Assembly: GCF_030691015.1 (NCBI RefSeq)
Contig: NZ_JAUYFF010000005.1
Coordinates: forward strand, 1 to 64,000
DNA from: Sulfuricurvum sp.
GTDB taxonomy: Bacteria > Campylobacterota > Campylobacteria > Campylobacterales > Sulfurimonadaceae
Length of the DNA: 64,000 nt
Direction: 5' to 3'
Positions 8,457-15,717 of this stretch are shown piece by piece. A program made the translations under genes and the position numbers. How positions within the stretch are numbered: position 1 is the stretch's first letter; the number at the start of each line of letters is the position of its first letter. Below the pieces are notes generated by a model. It was not told where the DNA came from and did no database searches. It was given only the letters and a program-made list of their open reading frames with translations.

Positions 8457-10085
8457 TTACATCATACCGGGCATTCCACCCATACCGCCCATATCAGGCA
8501 TTGCAGGTTTATCTTCTTTGATCTCGTGGATTGTTGCTTCGGTAGTGAGAAGCATACTTGATACCGACGTTGCGTTGGTCAATGCGACACGCTCAACTTT
8601 GAGAGGATCGATGATTCCCGCTTCGTACATATCGACATATTCGCCGGTTGCCGCGTTGAATCCGATGTTTTCGTTAGTAGCAGAAACGATCGTGTTGACG
8701 ACAACACCCGCATCGTATCCCGCATTTTCAGCGATTTGTTTCACCGGAGCGGTGATTGCGCGGAGGATGATCTCCCATCCGATTTTTTGATCGCCGGTAA
8801 GGTCGTGTTTTACTTTTGCCGCCGCACGGATCAATGCCGCACCGCCGCCGATAACGATCCCCTCTTCAACTGCCGCTTTGGTTGCTGAGAGTGCATCGTC
8901 AACGCGATCTTTTTTCTCTTTCATTTCGGTTTCGGTTGCTGCTCCGACTTTGATAACCGCAACCCCACCTGCGAGTTTCGCAAGACGCTCTTGAAGTTTC
9001 TCTTTATCGTATTCGCTCGTTGTCGCTTCGATTTGGGTACGGATCTCTTTGATACGTGAGTTCACCGCATCTTTATCTCCAGCTCCGTCAACGATCGTTG
9101 TGTTGTCTTTGCTGATAACCACACGTGAGGCTTGACCGAGGTCTGCTACGGTTGCGCTATCGAGTGTACGTCCGATCTCCTCAGAGATGAGTTGTGCACG
9201 AGTGAGTACCGCGATATCTTGGAGCATCGCTTTACGGCGATCACCGAATCCCGGAGCTTTAACGGCAGTGATATTGAGTACACCGCGTAATTTGTTTACC
9301 ACGAGAGTTGCCAACGCTTCACCCTCTACATCTTCTGCGATGATGAGGAGTGGGCGTGAGCTTTTTTGTACTTGCTCTAATACCGGTAAAAGGTCTTTGA
9401 GGTTTGAGATTTTTTGATCGAAAAGGAGGATAAACGGATGATCCAACTCAACGGTCATTTTTTCCGAATTATTGATGAAGTACGGGCTGAGGTAACCGCG
9501 GTCAAACTGCATCCCCTCAACAACGTCGAGTTCATCATTGATCCCTTTGGCTTCTTCAACGGTGATAACACCGTCACGGCCTACTTTATCCATCGCTTCG
9601 GCGATCATCGCACCGATACGCTCATCGGAGTTTGCAGAGATGGTAGCGACTTGCGCAATCTCTTTTTTATCGTTGATGATACGTGACGCGGCTTTAAGCT
9701 CTGCCAAAATCGCTTCGGTTGCTTTATCCATTCCCCGTTTTACTTCGATAGGATTTGCTCCCGCTGTGATGTTACGTAAACCCTCTTTGAAAATTGAGTT
9801 GGCAAGGATGGTCGCCGTAGTGGTACCGTCTCCCGCCTCGTCCGCCGTGTTAGAAGCAACCTCTTTAACGAGTTGCGCTCCCATATTCTCAAGCGGGTCT
9901 TTGAGTTCTACCTCTTTGGCAACCGATACACCGTCTTTTGTGATAAGCGGTGCGCCGTAACTGCGTTGGATAAGGACGTTACGACCGCGCGGCCCCATAG
10001 TCACTTTGACCGCATCGGTCAGTTTTTGTACTCCGGCGGCTAATTTATTGCGAGCGTCATCTGAATAGTGAATTTCTTTTGCCAT
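8457..10085 (-). CDS. groEL: chaperonin GroEL (Hsp60)
   Basis: Chaperonin of 542 residues that folds proteins in the cytoplasm with GroES. The ATP-binding segment [11 protein letters not shown] and the [11 protein letters not shown] loop with its catalytic Asp are present, as are [10 protein letters not shown] and the flexible GGM-rich tail ([12 protein letters not shown]). Length and motifs are fully normal. It follows groES after 11 nt in one operon that ends in a strong hairpin. Confidence 0.98.
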   Translation of the reverse strand: MAKEIHYSDDARNKLAAGVQKLTDAVKVTMGPRGRNVLIQRSYGAPLITKDGVSVAKEVELKDPLENMGAQLVKEVASNTADEAGDGTTTATILANSIFKEGLRNITAGANPIEVKRGMDKATEAILAELKAASRIINDKKEIAQVATISANSDERIGAMIAEAMDKVGRDGVITVEEAKGINDELDVVEGMQFDRGYLSPYFINNSEKMTVELDHPFILLFDQKISNLKDLLPVLEQVQKSSRPLLIIAEDVEGEALATLVVNKLRGVLNITAVKAPGFGDRRKAMLQDIAVLTRAQLISEEIGRTLDSATVADLGQASRVVISKDNTTIVDGAGDKDAVNSRIKEIRTQIEATTSEYDKEKLQERLAKLAGGVAVIKVGAATETEMKEKKDRVDDALSATKAAVEEGIVIGGGAALIRAAAKVKHDLTGDQKIGWEIILRAITAPVKQIAENAGYDAGVVVNTIVSATNENIGFNAATGEYVDMYEAGIIDPLKVERVALTNATSVSSMLLTTEATIHEIKEDKPAMPDMGGMGGMPGMM

Positions 10086-10096
10086 AGTTGTTTCCT

Positions 10097-10357
10097 TTAT
10101 TTAATAATTCCAAGTAAATCGTCGGTTTCGATAACCAAATAACCTTTTCCCTCTAATGTGAGTTCGTTTCCTGCATATTTTCCGAATACAACAGTATCTC
10201 CGGTAGAAACGTTTTCTACTTCAGTGCTAACGGCAACGACGGTACCTGACGAAGGTTTTTCCTTAGCGTTGTCGGGGATGATGATACCCGATGCAGTTTT
10301 GGTTGCCTCTTCGAGACGTTGAACCAAGACTCGTTTTCCAAGCGGTTGAAAGTTCAT
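10097..10357 (-). CDS. groES: co-chaperonin GroES
   Basis: Cap protein of 86 residues for GroEL. It begins [12 protein letters not shown] and contains the mobile loop [13 protein letters not shown] and the C-terminal segment DDLLGI. An upstream in-frame Met would add 15 residues, but the Met at 10357 has an AAGGAAA ribosome binding site and matches the universal GroES start. It is transcribed from the strong promoter at 10394-10422. Confidence 0.97.
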   Translation of the reverse strand: MNFQPLGKRVLVQRLEEATKTASGIIIPDNAKEKPSSGTVVAVSTEVENVSTGDTVVFGKYAGNELTLEGKGYLVIETDDLLGIIK

Positions 10358-10393
10358 AGCATTTCCTTTTATGATGAGATTTTTATGTGCGGG

Positions 10394-10422
10394 ATTGTAC
10401 ACGAGTTTGGGTTAATTGTCAA
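10394..10422 (-). promoter_or_regulatory. sigma-70 promoter of groES-groEL
   Basis: On the minus strand TTGACA (10417-10422), a 17-nt spacer and TACAAT (10394-10399): almost a perfect housekeeping consensus, about 30 nt upstream of the groES start codon. Three ACTAT-containing repeats lie just upstream. No clear CIRCE element (TTAGCACTC-N9-GAGTGCTAA) was found. Confidence 0.85.
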
Positions 10423-10537
10423 TACTCTTAGTCATAGTGACTCAATAATAGTGAGCTTAAGTATAGCTAATAGTGTGAGTTAAATTTTTTACTTTATAAT
10501 ATTTTACTTTTAAAGCTTTTAATAAGTTAACCATCAC

Positions 10538-10543
10538 TATAAT
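10538..10543 (+). promoter_or_regulatory. candidate -10 box for tRNA-Met
   Basis: TATAAT 19 nt before the mature tRNA 5' end, followed by a C-containing initiation region. The -35 region is AT-rich and weak. Confidence 0.5.
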
Positions 10544-10562
10544 TCCGGTCTTCCCAAAAGAT

Positions 10563-10639
10563 GGCTGGGTAGCTCAGCTGGTTAGAGCGCTGGTCTCATA
10601 AGCCGGAGGTCGGGGGTTCGAGTCCCCCCCCCGCCACCA
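10563..10639 (+). tRNA. tRNA-Met (anticodon CAT)
   Basis: A 77-nt cloverleaf: acceptor GGCTGGG, D-arm GCTC...GAGC, anticodon stem CTGGT/GCCGG with loop CTCATAA (anticodon CAT), T-arm GGGGG-TTCGAGT-CCCCC, 3' acceptor CCCCGCC, discriminator A and an encoded CCA. The acceptor has one U:C mismatch at pair 4:69. Not an initiator tRNA, since pair 1:72 is G-C. An Ile2 (lysidine) identity cannot be fully excluded. Confidence 0.9.
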
Positions 10640-10715
10640 TCTTTCAAAAAACAATCCCTCTACTTTACATTAGAAAAAAATCATTTCCGTAACATTTTTA
10701 TACTATTCATTGTGA

Positions 10716-10721
10716 TATAAT
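10716..10721 (+). promoter_or_regulatory. candidate -10 box of the ech/fusion hydrogenase operon
   Basis: TATAAT 30 nt before the ATG of the first operon gene at 10752, with ribosome binding site AAAGGAAG. The -35 is weak. It is the only good candidate in the 112-bp gap after the tRNA. Confidence 0.45.
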
Positions 10722-10751
10722 AATCCAACAGCCGTTCCTAAAGGAAGACAG

Positions 10752-12518
10752 ATGGATATGGTATTAACGCTTATTTTATTGCCTATTATAGCGTCGATTT
10801 TATTACTTATGCTCCCTAATCAGCGGGCTCAGTATGTCGTTATTACGGCGGTTTTATTTTTTCTTGGCATAGGTGCTTTTTCTCTTTATACCTCGATGGG
10901 GCTGTTGACGTTTCAACTTTCCCATACGATGAATTTAGCGATTGTTGCCGCCGATGTTCTCCTACTCCTCTTTTTTCTCTATCAAGGTAGAGTCTTTAAC
11001 CACCCCAAAGTGATGGCACTTGCGGCTGTACAGTTGGTATTGTACGGATACATCGAGTTAATTGCCCCAGAATCGGGGTCGGCTGAGATTATGGTGGATA
11101 GTCTCTCGAAATTTATGTTTTTGATTATCAATGGAGTGGGGGGGATTATTGTCCTCTATTCTGTGAAATATATGGAGGATGAACCGGCCTCTCCTCTCAA
11201 AAAGCGTCTTTTCGTCGGGGGATTGCTGGTATTTCTCTCGGTGATGAATCTGATCGTGATCGCCAACTCGATTCTCCTCTTTTTCTTCCTTTTTGAAATG
11301 ACGACCCTTGCATCGTATCTGTTGATCGCCTTTAGAGATGATGATGTGAGCCGTGCCAATGCCCTCAAAGCTCTCTGGATGAATCAGATCGGCGGGGTGG
11401 TCATTTTACTGGGAGCTTTGGTCGCTATCATCGGGTTTAAGACGGTGATGTTTGATACACTGTTACAAAGTTCGGGGGGGATGGTACTTTTCTCTATCGC
11501 ACTTCTCTCGATGGCGGCACTGGTTAAGGGAGCCTCAATCCCGTTCGAGGGATGGTTGCTCGGGGCGATGGTCGCACCGACTCCTGTGAGTGCAATGCTC
11601 CATTCGGCGACGATGGTTAAAATTGCCCCTTATTTGATACTCAAACTTGCCCCTGCATTAGCCGTGAGTATGGTCGGGGGGATCATCTCGATCATCGGTG
11701 CGCTGGTATTTGTTGCCGCATCGTATTTGGCACTCTCACGCTCGGTGCTCAAAGAGATTTTGGGATACTCCACTGTGGCATTGCTAGGGCTCATGATGGC
11801 GTTGGCGGCTATCGGGAGTGAGGAGAGTATGAACCTTGCCATGGCGTTGATGCTCTTTCATGCCCTCTCCAAAGCGTTGCTGTTTCTCTCGGCGGGGGTG
11901 TTGGAGCGTCTTCATCACGCCAAAGATATTGAGGATATGAAAGGGATGGTGACGCGTTCCCCTAAAACGGTGGGCTTTATCCTTTTTGGGTTTGTCTCGT
12001 TGACCCTCCCGCCGTTCGGTCTGTTTATGGGGAAACTCTTTGCGATTAGCTCCATCGCCGCATTGCTCAAAGAACACCCTTCCAATCTGATCATCCTCCT
12101 CTCCCTGATCGTCGGAAGTGCTTTGATGGTACTCCTCTATTTTAAAGTGGCATCGGCTCTTCTTTCTGCCCCGTCCGATATTAGAGCTTCAGAGGCGATT
12201 GCGATCCCCAACGGTTTTAATGTTCCGTTGGTGCTGCTGAGTTTTTTTATTGTGATCGGGGCTCTCGGATATATTATGTTGCAGCACAATATCTTCGTCG
12301 TACTGTTGGCATTACCGATGCTCTTTGTCTTTGCACTCCCCACATTGATTCGTCGTATGGATCGGTATGATCGCTCACAGCCGTATCATTGCGGTGAAAA
12401 GGAATCCTTTAATGCCGCATTGGTCTATTATGAACCCTCCCTCAAGCTACAACGGATACTCTATTGGGGATTTGGGTCTCTTTTTGTCGCCGTAGCGATA
12501 GTAGGAGCGTTGTCATGA
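10752..12518 (+). CDS. echA: Ech-type hydrogenase antiporter-like subunit (NuoL/HyfB family)
   Basis: Polytopic membrane subunit of 588 residues with about 14-16 helices, homologous to complex I NuoL/M/N and HyfB. Key features are the acidic helix LFEMTTLASYLLIAF (the conserved TM5 Glu), the Lys in ALVKGASIPFEGWL and the family block APTPVSAMLHSATMV. It should translocate protons (or Na+) coupled to electron transfer in the hydrophilic arm. It is the first of six genes in the order EchA-F, followed by a second hydrogenase in the same operon. The next ATG overlaps its stop. Confidence 0.88.
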   Translation: MDMVLTLILLPIIASILLLMLPNQRAQYVVITAVLFFLGIGAFSLYTSMGLLTFQLSHTMNLAIVAADVLLLLFFLYQGRVFNHPKVMALAAVQLVLYGYIELIAPESGSAEIMVDSLSKFMFLIINGVGGIIVLYSVKYMEDEPASPLKKRLFVGGLLVFLSVMNLIVIANSILLFFFLFEMTTLASYLLIAFRDDDVSRANALKALWMNQIGGVVILLGALVAIIGFKTVMFDTLLQSSGGMVLFSIALLSMAALVKGASIPFEGWLLGAMVAPTPVSAMLHSATMVKIAPYLILKLAPALAVSMVGGIISIIGALVFVAASYLALSRSVLKEILGYSTVALLGLMMALAAIGSEESMNLAMALMLFHALSKALLFLSAGVLERLHHAKDIEDMKGMVTRSPKTVGFILFGFVSLTLPPFGLFMGKLFAISSIAALLKEHPSNLIILLSLIVGSALMVLLYFKVASALLSAPSDIRASEAIAIPNGFNVPLVLLSFFIVIGALGYIMLQHNIFVVLLALPMLFVFALPTLIRRMDRYDRSQPYHCGEKESFNAALVYYEPSLKLQRILYWGFGSLFVAVAIVGALS

Positions 12519-13333
12519 TCTGGGTATGGATAGCACTTGCTCCGATTTTAGGGGGCTTGGTTTATGGGGGAGAGCGGGTGTTACGGGCTCGGATGCAACG
12601 TCGTCAAGGCCCTCCGATCTTGCAGCCGTTTTACGATATGTTTAAGCTCCTCGATAAGCGGACACTGATCGTCCACGCCCCTCATGCACTTCTTGCAGTT
12701 GCCCACTTCTTTGTTCTATGGTTCAGTGTCGCGGCGATCTTTTTGGGATGGAATCTTCTCTACATTATTTTTCTCCACCTCTTTGCTCAACTCCTCCTCA
12801 TTTTAGCGGGATACAGCGTTCGCTCCGTCTATTCGCATATCGGATCAAACCGTGAACTGTTGATGGTAGTGGCGTATGAGCCGATACTGATTTTGGTGGC
12901 GGTGGGGTTGTATCTGGTGAGCGGGAGTTTCGAGGTTTCGCAGATCCTCAAATCGGGGGGGTATCTGACGCAACTGCCGCTGTTGTTTGCCGCATTACTG
13001 ATGATTGTCCCGATCAAGGTGAAAAAATCCCCTTTTGATGTCGGCGAAGCCCATCAGGAGATTGTCGGCGGGGTCGAGATCGAGTACAGCGGGGTGTTTT
13101 ACGAGTTTTTGTATATGTCGCGGTTTCTCGAATATATTTTTATCTACAGTTTTATTTACCTCTTCGGTGGGGAGTCCCATTGGCTTGGGGCGTTGTTGGT
13201 CGCGGGGGTCTTTTTGCTTGTCAACCTCGTTGATAATGCGACCGCCCGTGTCCGACCTGCGCAGATGGTGAAAATCATCTACACGGTTGCGATGGCTCTG
13301 GCGGTATTCAATCTCGCGGGGGTACTCTTATGA
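12515..13333 (+). CDS. echB: Ech-type hydrogenase membrane subunit (NuoH family)
   Basis: Membrane subunit of 272 residues related to NuoH/HyfC that anchors the hydrophilic hydrogenase arm. It has about eight hydrophobic segments, the Q-chamber-like loop RRQGPPILQPFYDMFKL and the acidic segment FDVGEAHQEIVGGVEIEYSG typical of NuoH-like proteins. The ATG at 12515 overlaps the echA stop (ATGA) and has GGAG upstream. Its own stop overlaps echC in the same way, so the genes are translationally coupled. Confidence 0.88.
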   Translation: MIWVWIALAPILGGLVYGGERVLRARMQRRQGPPILQPFYDMFKLLDKRTLIVHAPHALLAVAHFFVLWFSVAAIFLGWNLLYIIFLHLFAQLLLILAGYSVRSVYSHIGSNRELLMVVAYEPILILVAVGLYLVSGSFEVSQILKSGGYLTQLPLLFAALLMIVPIKVKKSPFDVGEAHQEIVGGVEIEYSGVFYEFLYMSRFLEYIFIYSFIYLFGGESHWLGALLVAGVFLLVNLVDNATARVRPAQMVKIIYTVAMALAVFNLAGVLL

Positions 13334-13860
13334 AATTCTTTACCCCTTTTCGGAAAAAATCGCCGTGGGTATTGCACTACAATGCCGGGAGTTGTAACGG
13401 CTGTGACATTGAAATCCTCGCTTCCCTCGCTCCCAAATACGATCTGGAACGTTTCGGGGTGATCAATACGGGAAATCCGAAGCAGTCCGATATTTTCCTC
13501 GTGACGGGTCCGGTGACCTATCGTTCCCGTGAGCGTCTCGTCGAGCTCTACTCCCAAATCCCTGAGCCTAAAGTGGTCGTGGCGGTCGGATCGTGCACGG
13601 CGACAGGGGGTGTGTTTCGGGGGATGTATAACGTCGAAGACGGGATCGATCGTTATATCCCCGTCGATGTTTATGTCCCCGGATGTGCCGCATCGCCGCA
13701 GCTGATTATTGATGCGTTGGTAAAAGGGTTAGAAGTGCTCGAAGCGAAAAGCAAAGAGATTGAAAAACCGTTCAAACTCTTCGGTGCAATCGAGACGATA
13801 CATAATAAACTCAGCCGCCTGAACATGGCAACAAAGGTGGAACCTCATGCGAAAGATTGA
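13330..13860 (+). CDS. echC: Ech-type hydrogenase small subunit (NuoB family)
   Basis: Small electron-transfer subunit of 176 residues with one 4Fe-4S cluster next to the NiFe site. Cysteines appear as SCNGCDIE, VGSCTATGG and VPGCAASP, the normal NuoB/EchC ligand set, so the proximal CxxC is intact here, unlike in the three other hydrogenase small subunits of this window. It overlaps its neighbours at both ends (ATGA with echB, 14 nt with echD). Confidence 0.9.
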   Translation: MKFFTPFRKKSPWVLHYNAGSCNGCDIEILASLAPKYDLERFGVINTGNPKQSDIFLVTGPVTYRSRERLVELYSQIPEPKVVVAVGSCTATGGVFRGMYNVEDGIDRYIPVDVYVPGCAASPQLIIDALVKGLEVLEAKSKEIEKPFKLFGAIETIHNKLSRLNMATKVEPHAKD

Positions 13861-14191
13861 AACGACACTCACGACGCTGTTGAGAGACATCGGAGCGTTT
13901 TACGAAGCGAAAAAATGGCATTTTCTGAGTGTCAACGGGATCGATTTGGGGGAGGGAAAAATTGAGCTCCAATGGATTTTTTCACAATATGGGGTAAAAG
14001 ATGAAGTAGTGATCTATTATGCCCTGAGCGATTATGAAACTCCTGTCCCCTCGATTGTCACTCTGATCCCCTCTGCATTTATGGGGGAGCGGGAAATCGT
14101 CGATATGTTCGGGCTTTCCGTCGATGGGGCGGAGAGCGGACTTTATCTTGATAAAGATTCACTGGCACATCCGCTTAGGGGGGAATCATGA
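13847..14191 (+). CDS. echD: Ech-type hydrogenase subunit (NuoC family)
   Basis: Protein of 114 residues corresponding to the 30-kDa NuoC-like subunit. The conserved end FMGEREIVDMFGLSVDG, with ERE and DMFG, is the family signature. It packs against the large subunit and carries no cofactor. It overlaps echC by 14 nt and echE by 4 nt, so it belongs to the coupled ech block. Confidence 0.87.
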   Translation: MRKIETTLTTLLRDIGAFYEAKKWHFLSVNGIDLGEGKIELQWIFSQYGVKDEVVIYYALSDYETPVPSIVTLIPSAFMGEREIVDMFGLSVDGAESGLYLDKDSLAHPLRGES

Positions 14192-15273
14192 AAAAAACGA
14201 TTCAAATCCCTTTGGGGTCACAGCATATTTCTCTGCTAGAGCCAATCCGTTTTAAATTTGAGTGTGAGAACGAAAAGATTATCGGGGTCGATGCCGATGT
14301 CGGATTCGTCCATCGCGGGGTGGAACTGGCGTGTACCCGTAGTTTTGAGTTCAAGCAGGTGGGGTATGTCGTTGCTCGTGTTTGCGGTCTCTGCGCTATT
14401 ACCCACTCCCTCTCGTATACGTTAGCTGTCGAAAAACTGCTGGGATACGTCGCCAATGATCGGATCAAATATCTGCGTATGCTGATGGTGGAGTTGGATC
14501 GTATCCATTCACATATGCTCTGTCTCGCTCATACGGCGGAGAATGCTGGATTTGAAGCTCTCTTTATGCAGATTATGGGGGATCGGGAACTGATTATGGA
14601 CGTTCAAGAGGCGATCAGCGGGAACCGTGTTCAGTTTGATTATATCTCCATCGGCGGGGTGAACCGTGATCTGACCCCCGAACTGGTGGCAATGATTCAT
14701 AAAAATCTCGGAGTACTCACCAGTAAAATTGATGCGCTGATCGGATTGTTTGATAACAACTGGTCGCTCTCGCTGAAATACAAAGGGGTAGGGGTGCTGA
14801 GGTTGGAAGATGCGTATACCTACAATGCGCTAGGACCGTTGGCTCGCGCGGCAGGGTTGGCGACCGATGTTCGTGCCGAAACGAGTGATTTTCCCTACGA
14901 AGATATAGGGTACAAGATGATCCTTGAATCTAGCGGAGACATCCATGCGCGCAATTTTCTCCGTCTTCGAGAGATTGTGAACTCGATAACAATGTGTCAA
15001 AATATTGTGAATAACCTCCCAGTAGGAGAGATTCAGGAAAAGGCAAAAGGGAAACCAAACGGTGAAGCGGTAGTTCGCGTCGAAGCCCCGCGCGGAGAGC
15101 TTTTCTATCTGGTACGGGGGAGCGGTCAGAATATGCTGGATCGTGTTCGGATCAAAACTCCGACCTTTTCGGCGATTCCGGCTATGATAGAGGTGTTTAA
15201 AGGCGCTGAGTATGCCGATGCACCTGCCATCCTCGCCTCGTTCGATCCGTGCATGTCGTGTACGGCGAAGTAG
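14188..15273 (+). CDS. echE: Ech-type [NiFe]-hydrogenase large subunit (NuoD family)
   Basis: Catalytic subunit of 361 residues in group 4. The NiFe ligands are present: RVCGLC (Cys66, Cys69) and DPCMSC (Cys355, Cys358), so this is a true hydrogenase rather than complex I NuoD. The protein ends three residues after the last Cys (TAK), with no C-terminal extension to cleave, so maturation should not need a protease. It is expected to exchange electrons between H2 and ferredoxin in the cytoplasm, coupled to ion flow through EchA/EchB. Confidence 0.92.
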   Translation: MKKTIQIPLGSQHISLLEPIRFKFECENEKIIGVDADVGFVHRGVELACTRSFEFKQVGYVVARVCGLCAITHSLSYTLAVEKLLGYVANDRIKYLRMLMVELDRIHSHMLCLAHTAENAGFEALFMQIMGDRELIMDVQEAISGNRVQFDYISIGGVNRDLTPELVAMIHKNLGVLTSKIDALIGLFDNNWSLSLKYKGVGVLRLEDAYTYNALGPLARAAGLATDVRAETSDFPYEDIGYKMILESSGDIHARNFLRLREIVNSITMCQNIVNNLPVGEIQEKAKGKPNGEAVVRVEAPRGELFYLVRGSGQNMLDRVRIKTPTFSAIPAMIEVFKGAEYADAPAILASFDPCMSCTAK

Positions 15274-15282
15274 GAGACTCAG

Positions 15283-15714
15283 ATGTTTAAATCGATGCTA
15301 GAGGCATTTTTGAACCTTTTTAGACCCATTCGTACACTCAAGTATCCCGCCGAAGAGATTGTTTTGCCGAGCGGGTATCGGGGATTGATCGAATACGGGA
15401 TAGATGCGTGTATCTTTTGTGATAAATGCGAGAAGGTGTGTCCTCCGGGAGCGATCCTCTTCTATCAAAATGAAGACGGGACGAAAACGTATCGCTATAA
15501 TCCGTGGCTCTGCATCTACTGCGGCGAATGTGTCCGTGCCTGCCCCAAACCCGAAGAGGCGTTGTGGCAAAGCGAGACAAAACAACTCAGTGCCCTTAAA
15601 GAAGAGGGGGCGAATGAGGGGTGGTTCGTCTGGGAAGAGGCGTGTAAACAAAGCCGAGAAGCGTACGCGACCGCCAAAAAATCGGCTAAAATTCAAAACA
15701 AGAGTGAGGAGTAA
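15283..15714 (+). CDS. echF: Ech-type hydrogenase ferredoxin subunit, 2x[4Fe-4S]
   Basis: Protein of 143 residues with two classical 4Fe-4S motifs, CIFCDKCEKVCP and CIYCGECVRACP, related to NuoI/EchF. It should pass electrons between ferredoxin and the EchC cluster. The gene is last in the EchA-F order and is followed after 3 nt by the fused flavoprotein-hydrogenase gene, so it might also serve that enzyme. The ribosome binding site is GGAGACTC. The C-terminal tail is Lys/Glu-rich. Confidence 0.88.
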   Translation: MFKSMLEAFLNLFRPIRTLKYPAEEIVLPSGYRGLIEYGIDACIFCDKCEKVCPPGAILFYQNEDGTKTYRYNPWLCIYCGECVRACPKPEEALWQSETKQLSALKEEGANEGWFVWEEACKQSREAYATAKKSAKIQNKSEE

Positions 15715-15717
15715 CGC

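Noticed and set aside
9187-9960. Plus-strand open frames across groEL
   Set aside because: These are shadows of the well-supported groEL gene on the opposite strand and lack ribosome binding sites and recognisable domains.
10423-10445. CIRCE element in front of groES
   Set aside because: A small inverted repeat AGTCA-TAG-TGACT is present, but neither arm matches TTAGCACTC and the spacing is wrong.
13330-15714. The ech block as part of respiratory complex I
   Set aside because: The large subunit keeps all four NiFe cysteines (RVCGLC and DPCMSC), which NuoD lacks, and there are no NuoE/F/G genes. It is a group 4 hydrogenase.
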